Source: Afipia sp. (GTDB lineage: Bacteria; Pseudomonadota; Alphaproteobacteria; Rhizobiales; Xanthobacteraceae). From it: a stretch of 64,000 bases of DNA. Below the pieces are notes generated by a model. That model was not told the origin of the DNA and searched no databases. It saw only the letters and a program-made list of their open reading frames with translations. The stretch is from the NCBI GenBank assembly GCA_016201045.1, contig JACQDM010000008.1:124001-188000 (forward strand). Reading direction: 5' to 3'. Shown here in pieces: positions 22,782-32,464 of the stretch. How positions within the stretch are numbered: position 1 is the stretch's first letter; each line of letters starts with the position of its first letter. Position numbers and translations under genes: made by a program.

Positions 22782-23660
22782 ATGGAACTGTTGACCAACC
22801 AAGTCCTGTCCGGGATCGCAAACGGTGCGATCTACGCGTGCATGGCGCTCGCCGTCGTCATGATCTATCAGGCAATCGACCATCTGAATTTCGCGCAGGG
22901 CGAAATGGCGATGTTCTCCACCTTCATCGCCTGGCAGCTGATGGACTGGGGCCTGACATTCTGGCCCGCCTTCCTGCTGACGCTCATTATCTCCTTCATC
23001 GGCGGCATCGTCATCGAGCGCGCATTGTTCAAGCCTTTGACCAATGCGCCGGTGCTTGTGCATGTCGCAGGCTTCATCGCGCTGTTCGCCATTCTCAACA
23101 GCGTCGCCGGACTGACATGGGATTTCACCATCAAGCAGTTCCCCTCGCCGTTCGGCTCGTCAGGCTTTCTCGGCAGCCGTCTCATCAGTACGCATCAGGC
23201 CGGCATGATCGGCGTGACCATCGTGCTGTTGCTGTTGCTGTTCGTGTTCTTCCGCTTCACCCGGATCGGGCTTGCAATGCGCGCAGCCGCGTCGCTGCCT
23301 GAATCCGCGCGCCTCGTCGGCATTAACACGAGCTGGATGATCGCGCTCGGCTGGGGCATGGCGAGTGCCATCGGCGCTATCGCCGGCATGCTGATCGCGC
23401 CGGTGGTGTTTCTCGAACCCAATATGATGGGCGGAATTCTGCTTTACGGATTTGCATCCGCCGTGCTCGGCGGACTCACCAGCCCGTTCGGCGCGGTGAT
23501 GGGTGGCTTCATGGTCGGCATCATCGAAAATCTTGTCGGCACTTATATTCCCGGCGTCGGCAACGAATTGAAGCTGCCGATCGCGCTGGCTCTCATCATT
23601 GTCGTCCTTGTCGTCAAACCGTCCGGCCTGTTCGGCCGCGCAATCGTACAGCGGGTGTAA
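22782..23660 (+). CDS. livH: branched-chain-type ABC transporter permease (LivH)
   Basis: 292-residue inner-membrane permease with about eight hydrophobic segments. It starts with the LivH-type block LSGIANGAIYACMALAVVMIYQ followed by NFAQGEMAM. The cytoplasmic coupling region is FRFTRIGLAMRAAA. The ATG has GAGGA six bases upstream. It should form the membrane channel with LivM. Confidence 0.93.
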   Translation: MELLTNQVLSGIANGAIYACMALAVVMIYQAIDHLNFAQGEMAMFSTFIAWQLMDWGLTFWPAFLLTLIISFIGGIVIERALFKPLTNAPVLVHVAGFIALFAILNSVAGLTWDFTIKQFPSPFGSSGFLGSRLISTHQAGMIGVTIVLLLLLFVFFRFTRIGLAMRAAASLPESARLVGINTSWMIALGWGMASAIGAIAGMLIAPVVFLEPNMMGGILLYGFASAVLGGLTSPFGAVMGGFMVGIIENLVGTYIPGVGNELKLPIALALIIVVLVVKPSGLFGRAIVQRV

Positions 23661-23661
23661 C

Positions 23662-24675
23662 ATGAGCGCAGTTCAGGATTCGGCCGCGAAGCCCGCAACG
23701 GTTTCAATACCTGCCAAGAAGACAATGACCGTAGGGCTGGCCACGACGCTCGTCGTGTTTGCGCTGCTCGTCGTCACACCGCTGTTCGTCAAGAATTTCA
23801 TCATCTTCCAGATGACGATGTGGCTGATATACGGCATCGCCATTCTCTCGCTCAACATTCTGACCGGCGGCAGCGGACAATTCTCGCTCGGCCAGAGCGC
23901 GTTCTATGCGGTCGGCGCCTATACGGCGGCGATCATGATGGAGATGATGCATATCAACTATGTGCTGACGCTGCCGGCGGCCGGCATCGTCTGCTTCATC
24001 TTCGGCTTCATGTTCGGCTTCCCGGCGCTGCGCTTGAGCGGCGTCTATCTCGCGCTCGCGACCTTCGCGCTGGCGGTGGCGATGCCGCAATTGCTCAAGC
24101 TCGGTGTGTTCGAACACTGGACCGGCGGCGTGCAGGGCCTCGTCGTCACCAAACCCGATCCGCCGTTCGGCTTGAAGATGTCGCAGGACATGTGGCTCTA
24201 TTATTTCACGCTGGCTGTCTCGACGATCATCTACATTCTGGCGGTCAATCTGTTGCGCTCGCGATCCGGTCGCGCGCTGATGGCGATCCGCGACAACCAG
24301 ATCGCGGCCGCCGCAATGGGCGTCGATCTGCCATTCTACAAAACGATGGCATTCGGCGTGACGGCCGGGTTCACCGGCATCGCGGGCGCGCTTGGCGCGA
24401 TCGTCGTGCAGTTCGTGGCGCCCGACAGCTTCACCATTCAGCTGGCGATCGCGCTGTTCGTCGGCATGGTCGTCGGCGGCGTCGGCTGGCTGCCCGGATC
24501 GCTGGTCGGTTCCGCTTTTATCGTCTTCGTCCCCAACATCGCCGAAAGCATCTCCAAAGGTCTTTCCGGCGCGGTCTTCGGCGTCATCCTGTTCGCCGTC
24601 ATCTTCCTTGTTCCTCACGGGGCAAGGCAAGTCGCGTACTACCTCGAACACATGTTGAAAAAACTAAAATCCTGA
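23662..24675 (+). CDS. livM: branched-chain-type ABC transporter permease (LivM)
   Basis: 337 residues from ATG 23662, one base after the livH stop; the longer in-frame extension overlaps livH and is not credible. There is a short polar N-terminus, then about nine membrane segments. The LivM signature is SLNILTGGSGQFSLGQSAFYAVGAY-like, and the coupling helix SRSGRALMAIRDNQIAAAAMGVD. The last residues are lysine-rich. It is followed by the stub of a third binding-protein gene. Confidence 0.93.
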   Translation: MSAVQDSAAKPATVSIPAKKTMTVGLATTLVVFALLVVTPLFVKNFIIFQMTMWLIYGIAILSLNILTGGSGQFSLGQSAFYAVGAYTAAIMMEMMHINYVLTLPAAGIVCFIFGFMFGFPALRLSGVYLALATFALAVAMPQLLKLGVFEHWTGGVQGLVVTKPDPPFGLKMSQDMWLYYFTLAVSTIIYILAVNLLRSRSGRALMAIRDNQIAAAAMGVDLPFYKTMAFGVTAGFTGIAGALGAIVVQFVAPDSFTIQLAIALFVGMVVGGVGWLPGSLVGSAFIVFVPNIAESISKGLSGAVFGVILFAVIFLVPHGARQVAYYLEHMLKKLKS

Positions 24676-24729
24676 GAAGAGAAGTACGAACTGCAGAGAC
24701 CGATCGTCGGCGGTCGGCCCGGCGGTTAA
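24676..24729 (+). pseudogene. C-terminal stub of a deleted third substrate-binding protein
   Basis: Directly after livM an open frame of 17 codons reads EEKYELQRPIVGGRPGG and stops. The two intact binding proteins downstream end GERWELFGEILSGEIGG and GERFELFGPVVSGEVGG, so ends, spacing and most residues match. The DNA GGCGGTTAATCT over the stop is identical to that of the first intact copy. Like the intact copies, the stub is followed by its own terminator. I infer a third tandem copy lost by deletion that left only its tail. Confidence 0.7.
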
Positions 24730-24765
24730 TCTCTTTCGCCCTGCGAAATTCCAAACGTTAAATCA

Positions 24766-24796
24766 GCCTTCTGCGACAATCTCGCAGAAGGCTTTT
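24766..24796 (+). terminator. terminator after livM and the binding-protein stub
   Basis: An 11-bp perfect stem GCCTTCTGCGA/TCGCAGAAGGC with loop CAATC is followed by TTTT. It would limit transcription from the permease genes into the binding-protein genes. Confidence 0.85.
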
Positions 24797-24899
24797 CGTT
24801 GAACGGCACCCGCAATGGGTATTGAATACCGCCAAGCCGCAAAGAGCTTTCAATCAAGAAAACCGAAAGAGCACGCAAATCGAATCCAGGGAGTGAAAC

Positions 24900-26129
24900 A
24901 TGTCAAAGATTGCTTCACGGATCGCTACGCTTTCGGCGGCACTTGCCGTCGTCGCAGCGACAAGCACCGGCGCGCTGGCGCAGAAGAAATACGACACCGG
25001 CGCGACCGATACCGAAATCAAGATCGGCAACATCATGCCCTACAGCGGACCTGCTTCCGCTTACGGCATCATCGGCAAGACGCAGGCCGCCTACTTCAAC
25101 AAGATCAACCAGGAAGGCGGCATCAACGGCCGCAAGATCAACTTCATCTCCTATGACGACGGCTACTCGCCGCCGAAGGCTGTCGAACAGGCGCGCAAGC
25201 TGGTCGAGAGCGACGAAGTGCTTTTCATCTTCAATTCGCTCGGCACACCGTCGAACTCGGCCATTCAGAAATACATGAACGAGAAGAAAGTGCCGCAACT
25301 GTTCGTGGCGACCGGCGCGACCAAATGGGACGATCCGAAAAACTTCCCGTGGACGATGGGCTGGCAGCCCAACTATCAGAGCGAAGGCCGCATCTACGCC
25401 AAATACATCATGAAAGAGAAGCCGAACGGAAAGATCGGCATCCTCTATCAGAATGACGATTACGGAAAGGACTACGTCAAGGGCATCAAGGACGGACTTG
25501 GTGCCAAGGCGGCGTCGATGATTGTCGCGGAGGAACCCTACGAGACGAGTGTCCCGACAATCGACTCGCAGGTTGTCAGCCTGAAATCGAAGGGCGTCGA
25601 TATTTTCATCAGCATCACGACACCGAAGTTTGCTGCCCAGTCGATCAAGAAGGTTGCGGAGCTTCAGTGGAAACCGCTGTTCATCCTGAACAACGTTGCG
25701 GCGTCGATCGGCTCGGTTATCAAGCCGGCCGGTTTCGAGAATGCTCAGGACATCATCTCGGCGAACTACGGCAAGGATGCGACCGACCCGCAGTGGAAGA
25801 ACGACGCCGGAATGAAGAACTTCGATGCATTCCTTCAGAAATATTTTCCTGAGGCCAACCGCGAAGACGGGTCGGTGGCGTATGGTTACAGCACCGCGCA
25901 GACAATGGTGTATGTGCTCAAAGCCTGCGGCGACGATCTCACACGCGCCAACATCATGAAGCAGGCCGCCAGCATCAAGGACCTGCAGCTTGAAATGGGA
26001 CTTCCCGGCATCAAGCTGAACACCAGCGCAACGGATTTCGCCCCGATCAGCCAACTTCAGCTGCAGAGGCTCAAAGGTGAACGCTGGGAACTGTTTGGCG
26101 AAATCCTCAGCGGCGAAATCGGCGGTTAA
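24900..26129 (+). CDS. ABC transporter substrate-binding protein, HAAT family (copy 1)
   Basis: 409-residue periplasmic protein. The signal peptide ends ALA before QKKYDTG (near residue 27). A type I periplasmic-binding fold follows, with IKIGNIMPYSGPASAYG, GGINGRKI, VESDEVLFIFNSLGTP and FVATGATKWDDP. AGGGAG lies eight bases before the ATG. The great majority of residues are identical to copy 2. The leader has the 13-mer ATGGGTATTGAAT (24815-24827), repeated before copy 2. By analogy with the R. palustris pim locus it may bind dicarboxylates or fatty acids; not shown by sequence. Confidence 0.9.
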   Translation: MSKIASRIATLSAALAVVAATSTGALAQKKYDTGATDTEIKIGNIMPYSGPASAYGIIGKTQAAYFNKINQEGGINGRKINFISYDDGYSPPKAVEQARKLVESDEVLFIFNSLGTPSNSAIQKYMNEKKVPQLFVATGATKWDDPKNFPWTMGWQPNYQSEGRIYAKYIMKEKPNGKIGILYQNDDYGKDYVKGIKDGLGAKAASMIVAEEPYETSVPTIDSQVVSLKSKGVDIFISITTPKFAAQSIKKVAELQWKPLFILNNVAASIGSVIKPAGFENAQDIISANYGKDATDPQWKNDAGMKNFDAFLQKYFPEANREDGSVAYGYSTAQTMVYVLKACGDDLTRANIMKQAASIKDLQLEMGLPGIKLNTSATDFAPISQLQLQRLKGERWELFGEILSGEIGG

Positions 26130-26166
26130 TCTATTCCGCTGTGCAGTACTTAGGCTGAAAGTCGAA

Positions 26167-26196
26167 CCCTCCGCGGTACTCCTGCGGAGGGCTTTT
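26167..26196 (+). terminator. terminator after binding-protein copy 1
   Basis: An 8-bp stem CCCTCCGC/GCGGAGGG with a nine-base loop is followed by CTTTT. Confidence 0.82.
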
Positions 26197-26294
26197 CATT
26201 GAATAGCCTTCCTTATGGGTATTGAATGTCGCAGGGCCGCCTAGAGCCCGCAATTCAACAACCAGTGATACATACAACGACCAGGGAGTAATCA

Positions 26295-27521
26295 ATGCCT
26301 ACGATGAAAGCTCTTGCAGTTGCGTCCGCCGCATTCGCGGTGCTTGCCGCAACCAGCACCGGCGCGTTCGCCCAGAAAAAATACGACAGCGGCGCGACCG
26401 ACAAAGAGATCAAGATCGGCAATATCATGCCCTATAGCGGACCGGCTTCCGCCTACGGCATCATCGGCAAGACCGAAGCCGCCTACTTCAACAAGATCAA
26501 TGCCGAAGGCGGCATCAACGGCCGGAAGATCAATTTCATTTCCTACGATGACGGCTACTCGCCTCCGAAGGCCGTCGAACAGGCCCGCAAGCTCGTCGAG
26601 AGCGACGAGGTGCTTTTCATCTTCAACTCGCTCGGCACGCCGTCGAACTCGGCGATCCAGAAATACATGAACGAGAAGAAGGTGCCCCAGCTATTCGTGG
26701 CGACCGGCGCGACCAAGTGGGACGATCCGAAGAACTTCCCGTGGACGATGGGCTGGCAGCCCAATTACCAGAGCGAGACTCGCATCTACGCGAAGTATAT
26801 TCTGAAGGAGAAGCCGAACGCGAAAATCGGCGTGCTCTACCAGAACGACGACTACGGCAAGGACTATCTGAAGGGTCTCAAGGACGGCCTCGGCGCGAAG
26901 GCTGCGTCGATGATCGTCGCCGAAGAAAGCTACGAGACCGCCGAGCCGACCATCGACTCCCGTATCGTCAACCTGAAGACCAAGGGTGCGGACGTGTTCT
27001 TCAGCGTCACGACGCCGAAGTTCGCCGCCCAGTCGATCAAGAAGGTTGCCGAGCTTCAGTGGAAGCCGATCTTCCTTCTCAACAACGTCGGCGCGTCTGT
27101 CGGCACCGTGCTGAAACCCGCCGGCTTCGAGAATTCGCAGGGCATCATCTCGGCGGCTTATCTGAAGGATCCGACCGATCCGCAGTGGAAGGACGACGCA
27201 GGCATCAAGAACTTCGATGCCTTCCTCGCCAAATGGTTCCCCGAAGGCAATCGCGCCGACGGGTCGGTGATCGTCGGCTACAGCGTTGCACAGACGCTTG
27301 TGCAGGTTCTCAAGGCATGCGGCGACAATCTCACGCGCGAGAACGTCATGAAGCAGGCTGCGAACATCAAGGACCTGCAGCTTGAGGCCGCGCTTCCCGG
27401 CATCAAGCTCAACACCAGCCCGACGGACTTCGCCCCGATCTCCCAGCTTCAGCTGGAGCAGTTCAAGGGCGAGCGCTTCGAGCTGTTCGGCCCCGTCGTC
27501 AGCGGCGAGGTTGGCGGCTAA
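26295..27521 (+). CDS. ABC transporter substrate-binding protein, HAAT family (copy 2)
   Basis: 408-residue tandem paralogue of the preceding gene with the same signal peptide form (STGAFA before QKKYDSG). The changes are concentrated in the second half, for example RIVNLKTKGADVFFSVTT for QVVSLKSKGVDIFISITT, which may alter ligand choice. The ATG has AGGGAG upstream. It is flanked by separate terminators and therefore probably has its own promoter in 26197-26294. It likely serves the LivFGHM importer upstream. Confidence 0.9.
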   Translation: MPTMKALAVASAAFAVLAATSTGAFAQKKYDSGATDKEIKIGNIMPYSGPASAYGIIGKTEAAYFNKINAEGGINGRKINFISYDDGYSPPKAVEQARKLVESDEVLFIFNSLGTPSNSAIQKYMNEKKVPQLFVATGATKWDDPKNFPWTMGWQPNYQSETRIYAKYILKEKPNAKIGVLYQNDDYGKDYLKGLKDGLGAKAASMIVAEESYETAEPTIDSRIVNLKTKGADVFFSVTTPKFAAQSIKKVAELQWKPIFLLNNVGASVGTVLKPAGFENSQGIISAAYLKDPTDPQWKDDAGIKNFDAFLAKWFPEGNRADGSVIVGYSVAQTLVQVLKACGDNLTRENVMKQAANIKDLQLEAALPGIKLNTSPTDFAPISQLQLEQFKGERFELFGPVVSGEVGG

Positions 27522-27564
27522 TCGGGACCTTCTATCCCGCGATTGGGATCAGCCCATCAAATCG

Positions 27565-27596
27565 AGCCCTCCGCGAGACATCGCGGAGGGCTTTTT
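27565..27596 (+). terminator. terminator after binding-protein copy 2
   Basis: A 12-bp perfect stem AGCCCTCCGCGA/TCGCGGAGGGCT with loop GACA is followed by a T run. It closes the uptake locus. Confidence 0.88.
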
Positions 27597-27663
27597 CATT
27601 ACGTAACGAAAACGGCGACGCATTCGATTTGTGAAGCGCCGGATATTTCTCTATCAAGTGCGA

Positions 27664-28947
27664 ATGACCGACCGACGCCCCCTGCTGCGCGCAATCTTCG
27701 ATGCCGCCGTTGCCGCAGCCCATCCCGACAGCATCCTCGCGGCGCATCTTCCTCAGCCGCCGCGCGGCCGCATCATCTGTCTCGCTGCCGGCAAAGGTGC
27801 TGCCGCGATGGCGGCTGCAGCGGAGCGATATTACCTCGACAATTTGAAAATCGACCCCGCGCGGCTATCGGGTCTGGCGACGACGCGACACGGCTATGGG
27901 GTGCCGACGCGGCGCATCGAGATCGTCGAGGCCGGTCATCCGGTGCCGGATGAAGCAGGCCTGAAGGCTGCCGACCGCACACTTGCGCTGGCGCAAACCG
28001 CGAAAGCGGACGATCTCGTGCTGGTATTGTTGACCGGCGGCGGATCGGCGAACTGGATCGCGCCCGCGGACGGCGTGACGTTCGCGCAAAAGCAGCAGGT
28101 CAACAAAAGCCTCCTGCGATCCGGCGCACCGATTTCCGAAATGAACGCTGTGCGAAAACATCTGTCGCGCATCAAGGGCGGACGGCTCGCGCGCACCGCC
28201 ATGCCGGCACAGATCGTTACACTCGCAATTTCCGATGTGCCGCACGATGATCCGGCCACTATCGCGTCGGGGCCGACCGTGCCGGATACGACGACGTTGA
28301 GCGACGCGCGCGCCATCGTTGCGCGCTACAATCTGCCGATCGACGATGCCGTTCGTAGCGCTCTCGATGATGAACGCAACGAAAGCTGCAAGCCGGGCGA
28401 CGCTGCGTTTGCCAATGCCCGCTTTGGACTGATCGCGCGGCCGAAAGATTCGCTCGATGCTGCAGTGTCCACGGCAAGGAACGCTGGTTACGAGGTTCTC
28501 GATCTCGGCGCAGACCTCGAAGGCGAGGCGCGCGATGTCGCAGCAGCGCATGCGAAACTCGCCGCGAAGGCGCTTTCCGATAAACGGCGTCTCGCAATTA
28601 TCTCAGGCGGCGAACTCACGGTAACGGTGCGCGGCACGGGGCGCGGCGGTCCCAATCAGGAATATGTGCTGGCACTCGCCGACATTCTCAAAGACACGAG
28701 CGGCATTTGCGTGCTCGCGGGCGATACCGATGGCGCCGACGGCGGCGCGGGCGCGCCGACCGATCCTGCCGGAGCCATCGCCGATCAGCGTACCTTCGCG
28801 AAAATCCGCGAACTCAAGCTCGACCCGAAGGTCGCGCTTGAGAATAACGACGCAACGGCATTCTTTACGGCAACCGGCGATCTGCTCAACATCGGACCGA
28901 CGCTGACCAACGTCAACGATATCCGCGTCATCCTGATCGATCCGTGA
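27664..28947 (+). CDS. glycerate 2-kinase (MOFRL family)
   Basis: 427-residue kinase that phosphorylates D-glycerate, typically in hydroxypyruvate or glyoxylate metabolism. The N-terminal DUF4147 domain has CLAAGKGAAAMA and VLLTGGGSANW. The C-terminal MOFRL domain has IISGGELTVTVRGTGRGGP, NQEYVLALA and GDTDGADGG. I chose ATG 27664, which gives the family N-terminus DRRPLLRAIFDAAV; a GTG at 27631 is in frame, and neither has a clear ribosome-binding site. It is convergent with the MarR gene, three bases apart. Confidence 0.9.
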   Translation: MTDRRPLLRAIFDAAVAAAHPDSILAAHLPQPPRGRIICLAAGKGAAAMAAAAERYYLDNLKIDPARLSGLATTRHGYGVPTRRIEIVEAGHPVPDEAGLKAADRTLALAQTAKADDLVLVLLTGGGSANWIAPADGVTFAQKQQVNKSLLRSGAPISEMNAVRKHLSRIKGGRLARTAMPAQIVTLAISDVPHDDPATIASGPTVPDTTTLSDARAIVARYNLPIDDAVRSALDDERNESCKPGDAAFANARFGLIARPKDSLDAAVSTARNAGYEVLDLGADLEGEARDVAAAHAKLAAKALSDKRRLAIISGGELTVTVRGTGRGGPNQEYVLALADILKDTSGICVLAGDTDGADGGAGAPTDPAGAIADQRTFAKIRELKLDPKVALENNDATAFFTATGDLLNIGPTLTNVNDIRVILIDP

Positions 28948-28950
28948 CGA

Positions 28951-29454
28951 TCAGAAATCCCGCGCGATTGTCTCGAGCATCGACAGTAGCAGCGCACGCT
29001 TGTCATCGCCGAGCAGAGCACGCAGCCGCGCTTCGTGCTTGGCGGCGATCAGCTTCTTGGCTCGCACCAGAGCCGCGGCTCCCTTCTCCGTCAACGCGAG
29101 AATGTGCGAGCGGCGGTCGTTGACCGAGCGGACGCGAAGGCAAAGGCCGCGCTTTTCCAGATCGTCGAGCAACGCGACGAAGTTCGGCTTGAGGATGCCG
29201 AGCGTGGTCGCGATCTCGGTCTGGTTACGCCCTGGATTCTTCTCCAGCAGCAGCATCACCGAGAATTGCGCGGGCGTCAGTTGAAGAGGCGCGACGCAGC
29301 GCATGAAGTCGTCGAAGATGCGAAGCTGTGCGCGCTTGAGCGAATAGCCGAGATATTGCGACAGATGATCAGCCAGAAGCGGCGCTTCCGACGACGCTTT
29401 CGCGGATCGGCGCGCTCTCGCGGTGCCCGCGGCGATCGGTCTGGAAACAGCCAT
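28951..29454 (-). CDS. MarR-family transcriptional regulator
   Basis: 167 residues. A basic N-terminal tail of about 20 residues precedes a dimerisation helix. The winged helix-turn-helix (about 65-130) contains NQTEIATTLGILKPNFVALLDDLEKRGL and the wing VNDRRSHILALTEKG. It is divergent from the aromatic-type ABC importer at 29652 across a 197-bp gap that holds AT-rich palindromes. A similar palindrome lies before the importer's binding-protein gene at 34389. Regulation of uptake by an aromatic acid or its CoA ester is a reasonable inference. Confidence 0.9.
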   Translation of the reverse strand: MAVSRPIAAGTARARRSAKASSEAPLLADHLSQYLGYSLKRAQLRIFDDFMRCVAPLQLTPAQFSVMLLLEKNPGRNQTEIATTLGILKPNFVALLDDLEKRGLCLRVRSVNDRRSHILALTEKGAAALVRAKKLIAAKHEARLRALLGDDKRALLLSMLETIARDF

Positions 29455-29529
29455 CTTGCGCGTCTCGTGCTCTATCTGCTGTAAGAGCCCAACAGCCTGC
29501 CGTGAGCGTACCTTGGGTCCGTCTTGCGG

Positions 29530-29558
29530 TTATAATCGATAATCGTTATAAAGTATAT
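29530..29558. promoter_or_regulatory. candidate MarR operator in the MarR/importer divergent promoter
   Basis: An AT-rich dyad in GC-rich DNA: two TTATAA elements (29530-29535, 29546-29551) flank CGAT-A-ATCG. The right part TTATAAAGTATAT differs at two positions from the perfect palindrome TTATACAGTATAA at 34433. The placement in the gap between the regulator and the importer suits joint control. Confidence 0.5.
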
Positions 29559-29651
29559 CAAATAGCGAAGGCGGACTTCAACCGCCGATTTCGGACAGAC
29601 GCCGAGGCGTTCGCCTCGCGGCCTATCCGATCATGAGGGGAGCGGCCGGGT

Positions 29652-30692
29652 TTGGACAGCACGATTTTTCTGTTCCTGCTGCAGGACGGAATCACCAGCG
29701 GCGCGATCTATGCGCTGCTGGGTCTCGCGCTCGTTCTTGTGTTTGCCGTCACGCGCGTCATCCTGATCCCGCAGGGTGAGTTTGTCACCTACGGCGCGCT
29801 GACCTACGCGACATTGTCGAGCGGCAACATGCCGGGAACCGCAACGCTCGCGCTCGCGATGGGCATCGTTGCGTTCTGCTTCGACATGATCGCCGGACGC
29901 AATGCGCTGCACATGCGAATGATCGCGCGATCCGCCGTCGTGAATATCCTGCTGCCGGTCGCGATCTACGGAATTGCGCTCGCGCTGCACGCGCAAAAGA
30001 CCAGCGTTCCGATCAATTTCCTGCTCTCGGTCGCCATCGTTGCGCCGATCGGCCTTTATGTTTACCGGATCGCCTATCAGCCCATCGCGCACACCTCGGT
30101 GCTGGTGCTGCTGATCGCGTCGGTCGGTATCCACTTTGCGATGCAGGGCTTGGGATTGGTGTTCTTCGGGCCGGAGGGCCTGCGTGCGCCGGCGATGACG
30201 GCGACCGCTTTCTCGGTCGGGCCGTTGCGCATCACCGGCCAAAGCATCGGCATCTATGCCATTACCATCGCGCTGATCGCAGGCCTGTGGCTGCTGTTCG
30301 GCTACACGCTGTACGGCAAGGCGCTGCGTGCCACCGCCGTCAATCGGCTCGGTGCGCGCATTGTCGGCATTCGCACCTCATTGTCGGGACAGATCGCGTT
30401 CCTGCTCGCAGCGATCATCGGCGCGGTATCAGGAATTCTCATCGTTCCCATCACGACGATTTTCTTCGACACGGGTTTTCTGATCGGCCTGAAGGGATTC
30501 GTCGCCGCCATCATCGGCGGACTTGTGAGCTACCCTCTCACAGCACTCGCGGCCATCGTCGTCGGTGTCGTCGAAGCGTTCTCCTCGTTCTACGCCAGCA
30601 ACTTCAAGGAAGTGATCGTCTTCACGTTGCTGCTGCCCGTTCTCATCCTGCGCTCGCTCGCCTCGCCGGCGGTTGACGACGAGGAGGATTGA
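29652..30692 (+). CDS. branched-chain-type ABC transporter permease (LivH-like), second importer
   Basis: 346-residue membrane permease starting with [27 protein letters not shown] and [12 protein letters not shown], the LivH family opening. The coupling loop is [22 protein letters not shown]. The TTG at 29652 has GAGGGG eleven bases upstream. The stop is six bases before the ATG of the fused permease-ATPase. It is longer than the first importer's LivH because of an extra central segment around residues 70-110. Confidence 0.88.
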   Translation: MDSTIFLFLLQDGITSGAIYALLGLALVLVFAVTRVILIPQGEFVTYGALTYATLSSGNMPGTATLALAMGIVAFCFDMIAGRNALHMRMIARSAVVNILLPVAIYGIALALHAQKTSVPINFLLSVAIVAPIGLYVYRIAYQPIAHTSVLVLLIASVGIHFAMQGLGLVFFGPEGLRAPAMTATAFSVGPLRITGQSIGIYAITIALIAGLWLLFGYTLYGKALRATAVNRLGARIVGIRTSLSGQIAFLLAAIIGAVSGILIVPITTIFFDTGFLIGLKGFVAAIIGGLVSYPLTALAAIVVGVVEAFSSFYASNFKEVIVFTLLLPVLILRSLASPAVDDEED

Positions 30693-30697
30693 GAAAA

Positions 30698-32464
30698 ATG
30701 ACGCAGCGCTGGGCCATCCTTCTGTTCGCGCTCGTCATGGCGGCGCTTCCGTTCATTCCGGGGATGCCGCCGTTCTGGATCGTGTTGCTCGATAACATCG
30801 GTCTCGCCGCGCTGGTCGCGATGGGACTTGTGATCTTGACGGGCGTCGGCGGACTGACGTCGTTCGGCCAAGCTGCCTTTTGCGGATTCGGCGGATACGT
30901 CACCGCAATCCTCACAACGTCCTACGGGCTGTCGCCGTGGCTGACATTGCCGTTGTCGCTGATCGCAAGCGGCCTCGCCGCCGTCATTCTCGGCCTGATG
31001 ACGGTCCGGTTATCCGGCCACTATCTGCCGCTCGGCACCATCGCATGGGGGCTCAGCCTTTATTATCTCTTCAGCAAACTTGAATTCCTTGGACGCAACG
31101 ACGGCATCTCCAGCATCCCGCCGCTCAGCATCGGATCTGCGGAATTCGTCGGGCCTTTCAAAATCTATTTTGTGATCTGGTTTGCCGTCGCCCTTGCGAC
31201 TCTCCTCACCGTGAATCTTCTGGACTCGCGAACCGGACGCGCCATCCGCGCGCTGCGTCGAGGCCATATCGCCGCTGAAGCCTTCGGTGTGCAGACGGCG
31301 CGCGCAAAACTGCTCGTCTTTATTTATGCGGCCGTGCTCGCAGGCTTGTCAGGATGGCTCTATGCGCACTTCCAGCGCGCGGTGAATCCGACGCCGTTCG
31401 GTCTTACGGCGAGCATCGAATATCTGTTCATCGCGGTTGTCGGCGGCGCGGGTTACGTGTGGGGTGCGGTGCTCGGTGCCGGCATCGTGATCGTGCTGAA
31501 GGAAATTCTGCAGAGCTACCTGCCGATGATCTTCCATGGGCAGGCGCAACTCGAAACCATCGTTTTCGGCCTTCTGCTCGTTGCGCTGCTGCAGGTCGCA
31601 CCGACCGGACTTTGGCCGCGCATCGCGGCGCTGTTTCCAATGAGCGACAGATGGCGCAAGCCGCAGCCGGCTTCGCCGCTCGTGCCGCGCGAGAAAGATA
31701 AAGGCACGGGTCCGCTGCTACAAGTTCAAGATGCGCGCAAACAGTTTGGCGGCGTTGTTGCCGTCAACAACGTGTCCTTCGAGGTGCCGCGTCAGGAGGT
31801 CGTCGCGCTGATCGGCCCGAACGGCGCCGGCAAGAGCACGACCTTCAATCTCATCACCGGAATTCTGCTGGCGAATTCCGGGCAATTTTTTCTCGACGGC
31901 AAGAATGTCACCGGCACGCCGCCGCAACGCGTCGCGCATCTCGGCGTCGCGCGCACTTTCCAGCATGTGAAGCTCGTTCCGGATATGACCGTTCTGGAGA
32001 ATGTCGCGATCGGCGCGCATCTGCGCGGACATTCAGGCGCAATCACCAGCATGCTGCGGCTCGACCGCGCCGATGAAGCGAAGCTGCTTGCGGAAGCAGC
32101 AAAGCAGATCGAGCGCGTCGGGCTCGGCGACCAGATGCATCAACTGGCGGGCAATCTGTCGCTCGGCCAGCAGCGCATCGTCGAAATCGCCCGCGCGCTG
32201 TGTATCGATCCTATTCTGCTGCTGCTCGACGAGCCGGCCGCGGGCCTGCGCCACATGGAGAAGCAGAAACTCGCGGATTTGCTGCGTCAACTGCGTGCCG
32301 AGGGCATGTCGGTCTTGCTGGTCGAGCATGACATGGGATTCGTGATGGATCTTGCCGATCGCATCGTGGTGCTCGATTTCGGCACCAAGATCGCCGAAGG
32401 CACGCCGGCCGAGGTTCGTAACAATCCCGACGTCATCAAGGCCTACCTCGGAGCCGCGTCATGA
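30698..32464 (+). CDS. fused LivM permease - LivG ATPase
   Basis: 588-residue single protein joining two importer parts. Residues 1 to about 310 form a LivM-type permease ([39 protein letters not shown]). A polar linker (about 315-335) follows, then a LivG-type ATPase with Walker [10 protein letters not shown] near residue 370, signature [15 protein letters not shown] and Walker [11 protein letters not shown]. The ATG at 30698 is ten bases after GGAGG; an upstream TTG is only one base from it and unlikely. The four-base overlap with the next gene supports a single operon. Confidence 0.92.
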   Translation: MTQRWAILLFALVMAALPFIPGMPPFWIVLLDNIGLAALVAMGLVILTGVGGLTSFGQAAFCGFGGYVTAILTTSYGLSPWLTLPLSLIASGLAAVILGLMTVRLSGHYLPLGTIAWGLSLYYLFSKLEFLGRNDGISSIPPLSIGSAEFVGPFKIYFVIWFAVALATLLTVNLLDSRTGRAIRALRRGHIAAEAFGVQTARAKLLVFIYAAVLAGLSGWLYAHFQRAVNPTPFGLTASIEYLFIAVVGGAGYVWGAVLGAGIVIVLKEILQSYLPMIFHGQAQLETIVFGLLLVALLQVAPTGLWPRIAALFPMSDRWRKPQPASPLVPREKDKGTGPLLQVQDARKQFGGVVAVNNVSFEVPRQEVVALIGPNGAGKSTTFNLITGILLANSGQFFLDGKNVTGTPPQRVAHLGVARTFQHVKLVPDMTVLENVAIGAHLRGHSGAITSMLRLDRADEAKLLAEAAKQIERVGLGDQMHQLAGNLSLGQQRIVEIARALCIDPILLLLDEPAAGLRHMEKQKLADLLRQLRAEGMSVLLVEHDMGFVMDLADRIVVLDFGTKIAEGTPAEVRNNPDVIKAYLGAAS

